Source: Providencia alcalifaciens (GTDB lineage Bacteria > Pseudomonadota > Gammaproteobacteria > Enterobacterales > Enterobacteriaceae). Taken from it: a stretch of 64,000 nucleotides of DNA. The stretch covers positions 558,001 through 622,000 of the forward strand of contig NZ_CP084296.1 of the NCBI RefSeq assembly GCF_020271745.1, given 5' to 3'. Position 1 is the stretch's first letter. Every line of letters starts with the position of its first letter. Shown here piece after piece: positions 41,279 to 51,151 of this stretch. The notes beneath the pieces are model-generated. The model was not told the origin of the DNA and did no database searches. It worked only from the letters and a program-made list of their open reading frames with translations. Both the position numbers and the translations under genes were made by a program.

Positions 41279-41312
41279 GTGCCCTGAATGTTTTAATTAA
41301 ATTTCAGGGCAC
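41279..41312. terminator. Intrinsic terminator ubiK / hicB
   Basis: A perfect 10-bp stem GTGCCCTGAA/TTCAGGGCAC with a 14-base AT loop, lying between convergent ubiK and hicB. T-richness after the stem is modest in both directions. Confidence 0.7.
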
Positions 41313-41333
41313 GTTTACCTTGCAAATATATTT

Positions 41334-41687
41334 TTACTTCGAAATAAGCTCACGTTCTAATAATTGAACAATATATTGATTTTTAGATAAATTATTAGCG
41401 GTTGCTATTGCATCTAGACGTGGCTCCAAATGGCTGGGATAGCGCAAAGTAAAAGACCTAATCGTCTCTTGGTCTTTAAAGGGTTTAATTTCCTCTTCCT
41501 GACAAGTCAGTACATATTCCCCCAGTGAAATTTTCGCTTCTTGTATTAATCCCTCGATACTATCAGAGACAAAATCACAATAGCCTGTTACATCTAAAAA
41601 CTTACCTCTAAATGCTTTAATTTCAGATTCATAAGCGACAGATGCAGGATGCCCGTCGATTATCATGACATTGCTTCCTTTAATCAT
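41334..41687 (-). CDS. hicB: HicB-family antitoxin
   Basis: Antitoxin of a type II hicAB module; it binds HicA and represses the operon. 117 residues. The N-terminal half fits the HicB partial RNase-H fold (AYESEIKAFRGKFLDVTGYCDFVSDSIEGLIQEAKISLGEYV), and the C-terminus (LRYPSHLEPRLDAIATANNLSKNQYIVQLLERELI) is a ribbon-helix-helix DNA-binding domain. It overlaps hicA by 8 bases. A second start seven codons downstream (MIIDGHPASV) has AGGA at better spacing and could be the true one. The pair is accessory: it lies between core genes ubiK and hldE. Confidence 0.85.
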   Translation of the reverse strand: MIKGSNVMIIDGHPASVAYESEIKAFRGKFLDVTGYCDFVSDSIEGLIQEAKISLGEYVLTCQEEEIKPFKDQETIRSFTLRYPSHLEPRLDAIATANNLSKNQYIVQLLERELISK

Positions 41688-41961
41688 ATTTCACTCCAAT
41701 TACATTCTCAAACCACTCACGTAAACCACTAATAGCACCTTTATCCATTACATTACCTGGATGGGGTTCATGCGTCTGAAACAAAGAGCCGAACAAAATA
41801 AATTTTCGTCGTGAACCATTACCATTTTTAACTTTTCCACCCAAATTACAAATTAGGCTTAAGACATCATCCCATTTAATTCCAGATTTGGGCGGTATAG
41901 TGAGTATATCCACCATTGTCTTACGGTGCTTAGAAGACAGTTCCATCATTTTTATCATCAT
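41680..41961 (-). CDS. hicA: HicA-family mRNA interferase toxin
   Basis: Toxin of a type II module; HicA proteins cleave mRNA independently of ribosomes using a double-stranded-RNA-binding-like fold with a conserved histidine. 93 residues. The pattern SSKHRKTMVDILTIPPKSGIKWDDVLSLICNLGG, NGSRRKFILFG, then HEPHPGNVMDKGAISGLREWFENVIGV fits the family; the catalytic histidine is likely in HEPHPG. Toxin precedes antitoxin, the normal hicAB order. Clustered ATGs at the start (ATGATGATAAAAATGATG) leave the exact start uncertain. The promoter contains a perfect palindrome (42010-42032). Confidence 0.85.
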   Translation of the reverse strand: MMIKMMELSSKHRKTMVDILTIPPKSGIKWDDVLSLICNLGGKVKNGNGSRRKFILFGSLFQTHEPHPGNVMDKGAISGLREWFENVIGVKYD

Positions 41962-41991
41962 CTATCCTATGACATCCAATCTAGTGGTTAT

Positions 41992-42032
41992 AGAATAAAT
42001 GATGATAGAGTGACGTCAAATATTGACGTCAC
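41992..42032 (-). promoter_or_regulatory. hicAB promoter overlapping a palindromic operator
   Basis: GTGACGTCAA and TTGACGTCAC form a perfect 10-bp inverted repeat with a 3-base centre (42010-42032). On the minus strand TTGACG inside it serves as a -35 and TATTCT (41992-41997), 16 bases on, as a -10. A HicB dimer or tetramer bound there would block RNA polymerase. Confidence 0.65.
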
Positions 42033-42068
42033 AATAAGCTAACATTTAAGACAAACTATCACAAACAA

Positions 42069-42119
42069 AAAAGCCTAACTTCTGTACGCATGTAAATGCA
42101 AACAAAAAGCTAGGCTTTT
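42069..42119 (-). terminator. Intrinsic terminator of hldE
   Basis: AAAAGCCTA (42069-42077) and TAGGCTTTT (42111-42119) form the outer stem, with a small inner hairpin GCAT/ATGC; on the minus strand a T-run (TTTTTTG) follows. Confidence 0.65.
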
Positions 42120-42141
42120 GCTAAAACCAATTAAAATCTAA

Positions 42142-43569
42142 TTATTTGGTTTTCATAATATTTTTGATGATATTGGTGGTTGAAATACCATCTTCGAAAT
42201 TCAGAACCATCACTTGCCCACCAGCAGCCCACACTTCCTTGCTACCAGCAATCTCATCTGGTTGATAATCCCCACCCTTTACTAAGATGTCAGGCAGAAT
42301 CTCTGAGATCAAACGCTGCGGTGTATCTTCCTCAAATGGCACAACCCAATCCACGGCACCCAATGCGCCCAATACAATCATACGTTGGTCTAATGGATTA
42401 ACTGGGCGAGTTTCCCCTTTTAAGCGACGAGTCGATGCGTCACTGTTTACCGCAACAATCAGGCGATCACCCAATTTACGTGCATTGGCCAAATAGGAAA
42501 CATGTCCTGCATGCAGAATATCGAAACAACCATTGGTCATTACCACGCGCTCACCACGAGCTCGAGCATCGGATACTGCTTGCTTAAGCTGGCTCTCGGT
42601 CATTACGCCGAAACCATTTTCTGCGCGGCCACGGATCGCATTTTCTAATTCGATAGGGGAGACCGTTGAAGTTCCTAATTTGCCAACCACAACCCCCGCC
42701 GCTGCATTCGCTAATGCACACGCTTCATGTAATGGACGACCGGATGCAATTGATGCCGCCAATACGCCAATGACCGTATCGCCAGCCCCTGTCACATCAA
42801 AGACTTCTTGCGCTTCAGTCGGTAAATGTAAAGGGGCCTCATTACGGCGAATCAGGCTCATGCCTTGCTCTGAACGAGTAATCAACAGTGCTGATAACTC
42901 TAAAGATTCCAGGAGCTGCATCCCTTTTTCTTCAACATCTTTATTATCTTTGCAACGACCTACAATCGCTTCAAATTCAGACATATTTGGCGTTAACAAC
43001 GTCGCTCCGCGATAACGCTCGAAATTGTTGCCTTTCGGGTCAATAAGAACAGGTACGCCCGCTTTATTCGCCAGTGCGATCATCTTCTCAACTTCGGTTA
43101 ATGCACCTTTCGCATAGTCAGACAGCACCAACGCGCCAATATGTGGCAGGGCTTGCTCGATACGCTCTAGCATTGGCTGCGCATCCACATTTTCGAACCC
43201 TTCTTCGAAATCAAGGCGAATCAGCTGCTGGTTACGGGATAAAACACGTAACTTAGTGATAGTTGGATGCGTGGGAATTGCCACAAAATCACAGCGTACA
43301 TTCACGCCATTCAGGTTCTCGGTCAGCGCTTTAGCCGCGTCATCAATCCCCGTTAAACCTACTAGGCGAGAATTTGCGCCCAGTGACGCGATGTTCATTG
43401 CCACGTTTGCAGCGCCGCCAGGACGCTCTTCCACCATAGTCACTTTAACAACCGGAACCGGTGCTTCAGGCGAAATACGATTCGTAGGTCCATGCCAGTA
43501 ACGATCTAACATGACATCACCAACAACCAACACACCTGCTTGCTTATAATCAGGAAGGGTTACTTTCAT
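42142..43569 (-). CDS. hldE: Bifunctional heptose kinase / adenylyltransferase HldE
   Basis: Phosphorylates D-glycero-beta-D-manno-heptose 7-phosphate at C1 and, after GmhB, adenylylates the product to ADP-heptose for LPS inner core. 475 residues. The N-terminal ribokinase/PfkB domain (1-315) has [15 protein letters not shown] and the catalytic [14 protein letters not shown]; the C-terminal nucleotidyltransferase domain has [23 protein letters not shown] (about 345-367) and [12 protein letters not shown]. It lies before glnE with a 95-bp gap, as in E. coli. Confidence 0.98.
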   Translation of the reverse strand: MKVTLPDYKQAGVLVVGDVMLDRYWHGPTNRISPEAPVPVVKVTMVEERPGGAANVAMNIASLGANSRLVGLTGIDDAAKALTENLNGVNVRCDFVAIPTHPTITKLRVLSRNQQLIRLDFEEGFENVDAQPMLERIEQALPHIGALVLSDYAKGALTEVEKMIALANKAGVPVLIDPKGNNFERYRGATLLTPNMSEFEAIVGRCKDNKDVEEKGMQLLESLELSALLITRSEQGMSLIRRNEAPLHLPTEAQEVFDVTGAGDTVIGVLAASIASGRPLHEACALANAAAGVVVGKLGTSTVSPIELENAIRGRAENGFGVMTESQLKQAVSDARARGERVVMTNGCFDILHAGHVSYLANARKLGDRLIVAVNSDASTRRLKGETRPVNPLDQRMIVLGALGAVDWVVPFEEDTPQRLISEILPDILVKGGDYQPDEIAGSKEVWAAGGQVMVLNFEDGISTTNIIKNIMKTK

Positions 43570-43664
43570 CCCGCACTCCAGTTATGAAAAGAAAATCTGA
43601 AATTAATTGCCGCTAATACTAGCATACTGCGCGATATCGCCTAAATAATTTGCTAGCTAATCAA

Positions 43665-46508
43665 TTACTCAAGCCATTTTTTCCAGCTGGCAAGCACCAA
43701 AGCTCGTTGAGCTGAAAATTGTTGACTGTCCACGCGGCTTGGTAAAGATTGTAGCGCTAAATGATGCAACTCATTACGCATCGAGACATACGCCTGCGTT
43801 AGGCCATACGCCTCTTCTTCTGACATAAAATCATACTGCGCCATTAACTCAAAAATACGTACATTATCAGACCAGCGAGTCAGCGCTGGGTTATCAATAG
43901 CAAAACGCAGCACTAAATATTGAGCAATAAATTCAATGTCCGTGATCCCGCCCGGATCGGCTTTTAAATCAAACTCATTTTCCTGATGGCTTCCCAAATG
44001 CCGATGCATTTTCAGGCGCATATCCCGCACCTGCTCACGCAGTACACCCGGCTCTCGTGGCAGACATAAGGTTTCATGACGAATTTGCGTGAATTTTTGT
44101 TGCAGTGAACCGTCACCAAATACCATGCGAGCGCGGATCAGCGCTTGATGCTCCCATGTCCACGCATCATTTTTTTGGTAATCATCGAAAGATTGGATTG
44201 TGCTGACCAACATGCCCGATTCACCAGAAGGTCTTAGGCGCGCATCCACTTCGTACAATACCCCTGAAGCCGTGCGGGTGCTAAAAAGATGAATAATACG
44301 CTGCGCAACACGCAGATAAAATTGACGAGCCTCGATGGAACGATCCCCTGTTGTCACCGCATTCATCGGACAATCAAACAGAAAAACCAAATCTAAATCT
44401 GAGCTATAACCCAACTCCCAGCCGCCTAATTTACCATAACCCAGTACTGCAAATCCGTACTGTTTTTCATCAAACTGAGCTAAGTGTTCAGGCTCTCCAT
44501 AGCGCTTAACCATCATTTGCCACGCTTGGTGCACTACGGCATCAATAATCGCTTCAGCCAAATAAGTTAAGTGGTCACTCACTTTCATCACGGGGAGCAC
44601 CCCCGAAATATCCTCTGCGGCAATACGTAATAATTGCGCCTGTTTAAATTGGCGGAGCGCTTCTAGCTGCTGCTCTTCGTCATCTTCAGGCACGCGCATT
44701 AAATATTGGCGCAATTCATCACGGTAGGCGGTAAGCGGTAATGGCTGATACAAGGATTGCGGGTCGAGTAATTCATCCAACAAAAGTGGGTGGCGAGCTA
44801 ATTGCTCAGCAATCATTGGCGAAGCCGCGCATAAGCGAATAACGTGAGTCAGCACTTCGTCAAATTCGAGCATTAACTCTAAGTAGGTTGTTCTGCTAAC
44901 AATGCTCAGCAGTAATGGCGTGATACGTTCAATCACTCGCCCTGCATCTTCGCGCTCGCCCACTTTTGCCAACAATTTTGGCATTAATTCATCAAGAACA
45001 TCACGACCCCGAGGGCCAATAGTGCGCTTATTCAGATCATGACGGAACAAGTTAATTCCGTGGATCATTTTTTCTGCGACGAGTTCATCTTTTGACGGTA
45101 AATAACTTGCCAGCTCCTCTTTGGAAAGCTCGCTTTGCCAGAGCGTAATGTACGCTTCATGGCACTCTTCCACTTGGTCTTCCTCGTCATCGCTACCAAT
45201 TTGTTCTGCGAAGATTTGGTGTACCGTTGCCATTTTCGCACTCAGTTGCTGATAAAAATCAGCCCAGTTTGCAAACCCCATCCCCCACGCTAAACGCGCC
45301 TGATTTAAAGCATCATCGGGTAATGTTTGAGTTTGTTGGTCATCGATACTTTGCAGTAAATTCTCTAATCGGCGCAGAAAGATATAGCTATCTTGCAATT
45401 GAGTAACTTGCTGCGCTGGTAATAATGTAAGTTCTTCAATGCCTTGTAATGCAGTAAATAAAGACTGTGACTGTAACGCAGGTTCTCGCCCACCTCGGAT
45501 CAGCTGGAAAACTTGGGAAATAAACTCAATTTCACGAATGCCTCCCGCGCCTAATTTGATGTTGTTGACCAACCCACGGCGGCGAACTTCCCGTTCAATC
45601 ATGTTTTTCATATTACGTAGGGATTGGATGACACTGAAATCAATATAGCGACGATAAACAAACGGGCGCAATAACTTGCGTAGCGTATCCGCATAGTGAA
45701 CGCTGTCAGGCCCCATGATGCGAGCTTTGACCATGGCATAACGTTCCCAGTCACGTCCCTGTTCTTGGTAGTAATCTTCCAAAGCAGAAAAACTGAAGAC
45801 CAATGGGCCGCTATCGCCAAATGGGCGTAAACGCATATCAACGCGGTACACAAAACCATGAATGGTGACTTGGTCAAGAACGCGGATCAACTTCTGCCCT
45901 AGACGGGTAAAAAACTGTGCGTTATCCAGCTCTTTACGCCCACCTTGAGTAACCCCATTTTCGGGATAAGCAAAAATCAGGTCGATATCAGACGAGAAAT
46001 TTAACTCCCTGCCACCGAGTTTCCCCATCCCAAGCACTAATAATGGCTGTGGGTTTCCAGCACGATCGCACGGCGTTCCCCATAAGAGGCAATAGGTTTT
46101 GTATAGCCAGTCTCGCGCTGCAACAATCAGTACCTCAGCCAGTTCGCTAAGTTGCACAATGGTATCGCGCTGAGTACATAATTCTAAAGTTTGCATCCAA
46201 GCAATGCGCACTAACATATGATGGCGAAAAGTGCGTAAAACCTGCATCAAATGATCTTCATCAGTCACCGATGCTAGCGCTTCCTTCAGCCATTCCCCAT
46301 AGCGAGCCCATTCATCACCTACTGGCGGCAGTGCTCGAATATGCTGTAAAAATTGGGAATGGGCGAGAACCTGTTTCAACGCAAAATCACTGAATGAGAG
46401 GAAATTTAGTTCAGATTCATTTAGCGGAAGCAACTCAGAAGATTGCTCCGTAAACTGCTGAATAATACGTTGGTGTTGGTTCTGCAAAAGTTCGGAAGAA
46501 AGCGGCAT
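43665..46508 (-). CDS. glnE: Bifunctional glutamine synthetase adenylyltransferase / deadenylase
   Basis: Adds AMP to glutamine synthetase when nitrogen is plentiful and removes it when nitrogen is short, under PII control. 947 residues from [10 protein letters not shown], the start matching E. coli and lying 11 bp after ygiF; a start 26 codons upstream lies inside ygiF. Two nucleotidyltransferase domains carry [21 protein letters not shown] (deadenylase half) and [21 protein letters not shown] (adenylyltransferase half), each with the Asp-x-Asp catalytic pair. Closely coupled to ygiF as in E. coli. Confidence 0.98.
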   Translation of the reverse strand: MPLSSELLQNQHQRIIQQFTEQSSELLPLNESELNFLSFSDFALKQVLAHSQFLQHIRALPPVGDEWARYGEWLKEALASVTDEDHLMQVLRTFRHHMLVRIAWMQTLELCTQRDTIVQLSELAEVLIVAARDWLYKTYCLLWGTPCDRAGNPQPLLVLGMGKLGGRELNFSSDIDLIFAYPENGVTQGGRKELDNAQFFTRLGQKLIRVLDQVTIHGFVYRVDMRLRPFGDSGPLVFSFSALEDYYQEQGRDWERYAMVKARIMGPDSVHYADTLRKLLRPFVYRRYIDFSVIQSLRNMKNMIEREVRRRGLVNNIKLGAGGIREIEFISQVFQLIRGGREPALQSQSLFTALQGIEELTLLPAQQVTQLQDSYIFLRRLENLLQSIDDQQTQTLPDDALNQARLAWGMGFANWADFYQQLSAKMATVHQIFAEQIGSDDEEDQVEECHEAYITLWQSELSKEELASYLPSKDELVAEKMIHGINLFRHDLNKRTIGPRGRDVLDELMPKLLAKVGEREDAGRVIERITPLLLSIVSRTTYLELMLEFDEVLTHVIRLCAASPMIAEQLARHPLLLDELLDPQSLYQPLPLTAYRDELRQYLMRVPEDDEEQQLEALRQFKQAQLLRIAAEDISGVLPVMKVSDHLTYLAEAIIDAVVHQAWQMMVKRYGEPEHLAQFDEKQYGFAVLGYGKLGGWELGYSSDLDLVFLFDCPMNAVTTGDRSIEARQFYLRVAQRIIHLFSTRTASGVLYEVDARLRPSGESGMLVSTIQSFDDYQKNDAWTWEHQALIRARMVFGDGSLQQKFTQIRHETLCLPREPGVLREQVRDMRLKMHRHLGSHQENEFDLKADPGGITDIEFIAQYLVLRFAIDNPALTRWSDNVRIFELMAQYDFMSEEEAYGLTQAYVSMRNELHHLALQSLPSRVDSQQFSAQRALVLASWKKWLE

Positions 46509-46519
46509 AGATTCAGTAC

Positions 46520-47482
46520 CTATTCGACATCGGTATATGTTAAGGCGGTTAACCACTGAATAAAGGCTAATTTGCATTTTAGCCATTGGCTACTGTAACA
46601 AAAACCTTCTGCACTGACCGTCTCATCAGTCACATTCAAACGTAATTGCTCCAGAGGGAGATCATGAACAAAATGCGGTGCAGAGTTTTGGTAATGCACT
46701 AAGAAAGCCTGAACAAAGCGTAAGAACTCACTGAGTCCATGGCGTGCATGCTCACCATCTGCTAGCCAATACTGTTCATGCTGCTGACAAAGTTGCTGCA
46801 TGTGCAACAGTGACTTCTCAATCGGTTGTTCTTCATAATCAAACACAGACTCAGGACGCACTAGAGGGACCGGCTCACTCGCCAGCAATGAGTAGCCTCG
46901 CGCCGCTTTACTCAGGGAGGATAGATTCAGACCATCGATATCTGCAAATTTCTTCGCTAAATTCAGTACGTCCGCCACAAAGCCTTGTTTTAGTTCCAGT
47001 TCAAATTCTTGAATCGGTAAATCTTTCGCACCCGCAGAGACTTCCCCTTGGTCGAAGACAATTTCAATTTCACTATCTTCGAATTTCACCAACCATGTTT
47101 CGCGGGTGAAATTGGTGCTAAACAGAACTTCCAACTCATCCTCAAGTTGCGCGATATCCGTTCCTTCTGGCCAGATTTCTGCTGGAAATGCCGCGAGATT
47201 GATTTCAGGGGAATCAATTTCTACGTTGAACTCTGGACGCTGGTGTAATCCGCTAATCACTTGCCCAGCCGTTTTCATCGTCATCTCATAACGACCATCA
47301 CAGCCCCGAATACGCAACCCCATATCCCATTGGCGTAATTGTCTTTGCGCCGTATCAAAGTAGATATTAGTCAGCTTGCGAGGAGCAGAATATTGTGGTG
47401 AAAGCGTCGAAATACACTGGCGAACAGCATCAATAGCAGAACTCTGAGCCGCTAACTTGAGTTCAACTTCTATGTGGTTCAT
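46520..47482 (-). CDS. ygiF: Inorganic triphosphatase YgiF, C-terminally shortened
   Basis: CYTH-domain enzyme that hydrolyses inorganic triphosphate. 320 residues. The CYTH domain (1-205) starts with the ExExK motif Glu5-Glu7-Lys9 and has LNIYFDT-like [51 protein letters not shown] and [14 protein letters not shown]. coli YgiF is 433 residues with a C-terminal CHAD domain; here about 110 residues follow the CYTH domain and the rest of CHAD is absent. The reading frame ends ALTYTDVE just 11 bp before glnE, so the shortening looks clean rather than a frameshift in this sequence. Confidence 0.92.
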   Translation of the reverse strand: MNHIEVELKLAAQSSAIDAVRQCISTLSPQYSAPRKLTNIYFDTAQRQLRQWDMGLRIRGCDGRYEMTMKTAGQVISGLHQRPEFNVEIDSPEINLAAFPAEIWPEGTDIAQLEDELEVLFSTNFTRETWLVKFEDSEIEIVFDQGEVSAGAKDLPIQEFELELKQGFVADVLNLAKKFADIDGLNLSSLSKAARGYSLLASEPVPLVRPESVFDYEEQPIEKSLLHMQQLCQQHEQYWLADGEHARHGLSEFLRFVQAFLVHYQNSAPHFVHDLPLEQLRLNVTDETVSAEGFCYSSQWLKCKLAFIQWLTALTYTDVE

Positions 47483-47690
47483 ACATTTCCTTATTTAATA
47501 ATTTTACTGCATCCATATTACCCCAATCCCTGAAAGCAGAGAAAAGGAAACCGCACGGAAACCAAAAATTCTACAAACATAATCTCCCTTAGAGGGTTAT
47601 TTCAATAACATGCTTAAAAATTGTATTATCCAGTGAGTTAGGAAGGTTCTCATTCTCATTCAACATTTACACAACTCTATGCTTTAACGT

Positions 47691-47719
47691 TTGCACCAAT
47701 AGGCTTTACTTATTAATAT
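47691..47719 (+). promoter_or_regulatory. Predicted promoter of ygiM-cca
   Basis: TTGCAC (47691-47696), 17 bases, TAATAT (47714-47719), 44 bases upstream of the ygiM start. Confidence 0.55.
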
Positions 47720-47763
47720 TTAATTAATACGACACTCATTCACCGTAAAAAGATAAAAACACT

Positions 47764-48375
47764 ATGCGAAAAATTCCACTTCTACTTGTTTCAATCATGG
47801 GGTTAGGCCTTTCAATCACAGCAAACGCTGAAACACGCTACGTTTCTGAAGATTTATCGACTTATGTCCGTAGTGGCCCAGGCACCAACTACCGTATTGT
47901 TGGCTCGCTAAACGCAGGTGAATCCGTTGAACTCATTTCTGTGGATAATAAATTTGCTCAGATTAAAGATGGCAAAGGTCGCACCGTTTGGTTACCAACG
48001 GATCAGCTTAGCGACATCCCAAGTATGAAAAGCCGAATTCCACAGTTAGAAGCTGAAAATCAAAAGCTCCGTCAACAATTAGATAACATTGATAATACGT
48101 GGAATACCCGCACCGCAGACATGCAGCAAAAAGTAGCCGATAATGATAGCGAAGTGCGTCAACTCAAAGCAGAAAATGAAAAACTGAAAAACGAGCTTAT
48201 CAAAGCGGGTAAAAAGTTAGACATTGCTGAAGTGAATCTGGATGATCGCCGCCGTGAGTTAATTTTACAGTGGTTTATGTATGGTGGTGGCGTGGCGGGT
48301 GCTGGCTTAATTTTAGGATTACTTCTGCCTCACATTATTCCACGCCGTAAAAAACGCAATGATGGTTGGATGTAA
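47764..48375 (+). CDS. ygiM: YgiM, membrane-anchored SH3b-domain protein (TIGR04211 type)
   Basis: 203 residues. A signal peptide (ending NANA, about residue 21) precedes a bacterial SH3 domain (about 24-88: YVSEDLSTYVRSGPGTNYRIVGSLNAGE). A coiled coil follows (about 95-165, MKSRIPQLEAENQKLRQQLDN...), then one membrane segment (FMYGGGVAGAGLILGLLLPHII) and a short basic tail RRKKRNDGWM. The periplasmic SH3 domain probably binds cell-wall peptide; no function is firmly assigned. It lies 10 bp before cca, the E. coli arrangement. Confidence 0.93.
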   Translation: MRKIPLLLVSIMGLGLSITANAETRYVSEDLSTYVRSGPGTNYRIVGSLNAGESVELISVDNKFAQIKDGKGRTVWLPTDQLSDIPSMKSRIPQLEAENQKLRQQLDNIDNTWNTRTADMQQKVADNDSEVRQLKAENEKLKNELIKAGKKLDIAEVNLDDRRRELILQWFMYGGGVAGAGLILGLLLPHIIPRRKKRNDGWM

Positions 48376-48385
48376 GAGAGCCTAA

Positions 48386-49633
48386 ATGAAAGTCTATCTC
48401 GTCGGCGGAGCGGTACGTGACAAATTACTTGGATTACCCATCTCAGATAGAGATTATGTGGTGGTGGGTACCACGCCAGAGGCGATGCTAGCCCAAGGCT
48501 TTCAGCAGGTAGGCAAAGATTTTCCGGTCTTTTTGCACCCAAAAACTCACGAAGAGTATGCCCTTGCCAGAACTGAACGAAAAATCGGTTCTGGCTACAC
48601 TGGATTTAGCTGTTATAGCGCACCAGACGTTACCATCGAGGATGACTTACTGCGCCGAGATTTAACTATAAACGCCATCGCACAAAGCGATACAGGGGAG
48701 TTGGTCGACCCTCATCATGGTGTGCGTGATCTCAAAAATCGCGTTCTGCGTCATGTCTCAGATGCTTTTTTGGAAGACCCATTGCGCGTATTGCGTGTGG
48801 CGCGTTTTGCCGCTCGCTATTATGAACAAGGTTTTCGAATTGCCCCAGAAACCATGGCGTTGATGCAATCAATGTCGGAGTCAGGAGAACTATCCCATCT
48901 CACCCCTGAGCGCGTATGGACAGAAACGCACAAAGCACTGATGTCCAATTCACCACAAGTTTATTTTGAAGTTTTACGTGAATGCGGCGCACTTGCCATC
49001 CTATTTCCTGAAATTGATAACCTATTCGGCGTACCAGCCCCTGAGAAATGGCATCCAGAAGTGGATACTGGGATCCATATTTTGATGGTAATGCGCGTGA
49101 TAGCAACATTATCGAAAGATATTGATGTGCGCTTTGCTGCGTTATGCCATGACTTAGGTAAAGGGCTTACGCCTAAAACAGTCTGGCCGAGTCATCCACA
49201 GCATGGGGAAGCAGGGATCCCACTGATCATCGGCTTATGTGAGCGTTATAAGATCCCAACCAGCACCAAAGATCTCGCCTGCCTTGCTGCAAAATATCAC
49301 GATATGATCCATGTGATTAACAAGCTCAGCGCTGCCGATATTGTGGGGATCTTTGATGGATTAGATAGCTGGCGTAAACCTGAGCGTATTTTTCAGCTTA
49401 GTTTAGTGAGTGAAGCTGATGCTAGAGGCCGTGGAGGGTTAGAAAACCAAGCCTATCCTCAAGGAACATTTTTACGCCAAGCCTATGAGATAGCTAAAGC
49501 GGTCGCTGTAAAATCGATTATTGAGCAGGGCTTCCAAGGCGCAAAAATCCGAGAAGAATTGACTAATCAGCGTATTCAAGCTGTTGAAAAGTGGCTAAAA
49601 ATACAAAAAGTAATGCAGTGCTATATTCGATAG
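48386..49633 (+). CDS. cca: Multifunctional CCA tRNA nucleotidyltransferase
   Basis: Adds or repairs the CCA end of tRNA. 415 residues. The class II nucleotidyltransferase motif is [24 protein letters not shown] with catalytic Asp21 and Asp23; [14 protein letters not shown] and [16 protein letters not shown] follow. The C-terminal HD domain ([26 protein letters not shown]) gives phosphodiesterase/phosphatase activity, as in E. coli. In E. coli bacA (uppP) lies between cca and folB; it is missing here. The stop codon is inside a 16-bp tandem repeat. Confidence 0.98.
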   Translation: MKVYLVGGAVRDKLLGLPISDRDYVVVGTTPEAMLAQGFQQVGKDFPVFLHPKTHEEYALARTERKIGSGYTGFSCYSAPDVTIEDDLLRRDLTINAIAQSDTGELVDPHHGVRDLKNRVLRHVSDAFLEDPLRVLRVARFAARYYEQGFRIAPETMALMQSMSESGELSHLTPERVWTETHKALMSNSPQVYFEVLRECGALAILFPEIDNLFGVPAPEKWHPEVDTGIHILMVMRVIATLSKDIDVRFAALCHDLGKGLTPKTVWPSHPQHGEAGIPLIIGLCERYKIPTSTKDLACLAAKYHDMIHVINKLSAADIVGIFDGLDSWRKPERIFQLSLVSEADARGRGGLENQAYPQGTFLRQAYEIAKAVAVKSIIEQGFQGAKIREELTNQRIQAVEKWLKIQKVMQCYIR

Positions 49634-49672
49634 AAATATTATTCGATAGAAACATTATTTGATAGAAACATT
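49625..49672. repeat. Tandem repeat, 3 x 16 bp, covering the cca stop codon
   Basis: ATTCGATAGAAATATT (49625), ATTCGATAGAAACATT (49641) and ATTTGATAGAAACATT (49657), one or two mismatches between neighbours. The first unit holds the cca stop codon (49631-49633). Confidence 0.92.
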
Positions 49673-49693
49673 GGCGGCACTTCAACCGCCAAT
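49670..49693. terminator. Hairpin between convergent cca and folB
   Basis: ATTGGCGG/CCGCCAAT, a perfect 8-bp stem with an 8-base loop. U-tracts are weak on both sides. Confidence 0.55.
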
Positions 49694-49712
49694 ATCCACG
49701 AGACAATCCCCA

Positions 49713-50072
49713 TTAACTGGTTTTTGTACCACGCTCAATCAGTACGCCCATATTGGCAGCACGAGCAACCGCCCCTGGCTTAGACACTCTCAGTCTCACC
49801 CATGGCGTCTTAAATGTGCTCATCAGTAATTGAGTGACCTCTTCTGCAACTCGCTCCACTAATGCAAATTTGTTATTCTCAAGATGTCCGACAATGCATT
49901 GGGTCACTTTTTCGTAATCTAAACAAAACTCAACATTATCGCTCATCGCGGCCTGTTTATTGTCCCATCCCATTTCGATATCGAGCAAAAGTTTTTGTTC
50001 AATATCTTGTTCCCAGTCATATACACCAATGGTGGTGATGACTGATAATTGTTCAATAAATACGATATCCAT
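49713..50072 (-). CDS. folB: Dihydroneopterin aldolase FolB
   Basis: Cleaves 7,8-dihydroneopterin to hydroxymethyl-dihydropterin in folate synthesis. 119 residues from ATG 50072; the preceding GTG codon is an alternative start. MDIVFIEQLSVITTIGVYDWEQDIEQKL, the tetrahydrobiopterin-fold signature, is nearly identical to E. coli, and the catalytic lysine lies in LRVSKPGAVARAANMGVLIERG. It is divergent from plsY, as in E. coli. Confidence 0.96.
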   Translation of the reverse strand: MDIVFIEQLSVITTIGVYDWEQDIEQKLLLDIEMGWDNKQAAMSDNVEFCLDYEKVTQCIVGHLENNKFALVERVAEEVTQLLMSTFKTPWVRLRVSKPGAVARAANMGVLIERGTKTS

Positions 50073-50187
50073 CACGTCATTTTCTCGTTTATGTGCTGAA
50101 TTGATACCACTTCAGGAAAAATATGCGTATTATCCAAGACTGAAGTGAATTATTTATAAATAGCCTAAACCGTTTTTGGAGTTAGTT

Positions 50188-50841
50188 ATGAGTGCTATCG
50201 CGCTTGGCATGATAATCTTCGCCTATCTTTGCGGATCAATATCGAGTGCTATTTTGATCTGCCGTCTGGCAAGATTACCCGACCCTCGTCAACACGGCTC
50301 TGGTAACCCCGGTGCAACTAACGTCTTACGCGTCGGTGGTAAAGCCGCCGCTGCCTCAGTACTGATCTGTGACGTACTGAAAGGGATGATCCCTGTATGG
50401 CTTGCTTATTATTTAAATGTGCAACCATTCTATCTTGGCTTGGTCGCGATTGCAGCCTGCCTTGGGCATATTTATCCGGTTTTCTTCCACTTTAAAGGTG
50501 GAAAAGGCGTTGCCACCGCATTTGGATCCATCGCAGCAATCGGCTGGGATCTTTCAGGCCTAGTAGCAGGCACTTGGCTGCTCACCGTATTGCTCAGTGG
50601 CTACTCATCCCTTGGGGCGATTGTCAGCGCACTACTAGCACCATTTTATGTGTGGTGGTTTAAGCCTGAGTTCACCTTCCCTGTTGCCATGCTGTCATGC
50701 TTAGTACTTGTTCGCCATCATGGCAACATTCAGCGTTTATGGCGCGGACAAGAAAGCCGAATTTGGCAAAAGTTGAAAAATAAAAAGCAAAAAACAACCA
50801 AAGAGATAGCTCAAGAGCAACGTGACGATAACAACGATTAA
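50188..50841 (+). CDS. plsY: Glycerol-3-phosphate acyltransferase PlsY
   Basis: Inner-membrane enzyme that transfers an acyl group from acyl-phosphate to glycerol 3-phosphate, the first phospholipid step. 217 residues from ATG 50188, with TTGGAG six bases upstream. Five hydrophobic segments; the conserved motifs are [28 protein letters not shown] and [13 protein letters not shown]. The C-terminus is strongly basic and polar ([23 protein letters not shown]). It has a terminator at 50891. Confidence 0.96.
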   Translation: MSAIALGMIIFAYLCGSISSAILICRLARLPDPRQHGSGNPGATNVLRVGGKAAAASVLICDVLKGMIPVWLAYYLNVQPFYLGLVAIAACLGHIYPVFFHFKGGKGVATAFGSIAAIGWDLSGLVAGTWLLTVLLSGYSSLGAIVSALLAPFYVWWFKPEFTFPVAMLSCLVLVRHHGNIQRLWRGQESRIWQKLKNKKQKTTKEIAQEQRDDNND

Positions 50842-50890
50842 CTCTCTTCACAAATCATTCCTCTAATAAGTCATTACTTTGATAAGCAAT

Positions 50891-50914
50891 AAAGGCTGAA
50901 TTTCAGCCTTTTTT
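50891..50914 (+). terminator. Intrinsic terminator of plsY
   Basis: AAAGGCTGAA and TTCAGCCTTT (the stem can run to 9-10 bp) with a very short loop, followed by a T-run ending at 50914. Confidence 0.85.
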
Positions 50915-51151
50915 GTATCTGTTATCTTCACTGCCTATTCAATCATCCCTTTCTATGCCATCAAAAGCTTTCCCTATTTTTTACTGCATTGACTCACATT
51001 TACACCACTAATTTTATTACGTATTTACACTTATTCACAATGCAGCGCACACTTTTAAAAAATAGTTAAAACATTGCAAATTTATTACTAATGAATAATT
51101 AAAAATTGTCGACTATATAAAAGAAAACTTAACTATAAAAGTGAATAAAAA
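50915..51151. other. Intergenic region upstream of aer
   Basis: About 240 AT-rich bases. aer in E. coli is driven by flagellar sigma-28; the only resemblance here is GTCGACTA near 51107, a poor match with no proper -35 element. No gene or RNA seen. Confidence 0.35.

Noticed and set aside
42533-43015. 160-codon plus-strand frame antisense to hldE
   Set aside because: It lies wholly inside hldE, is rich in Ser, Arg and Thr as expected for a shadow frame, and has no ribosome-binding site or homology I recognise.
51095-51120. Sigma-28 (FliA) promoter for aer
   Set aside because: GTCGACTA is a poor match to GCCGATAA and there is no TAAA element at the right spacing.
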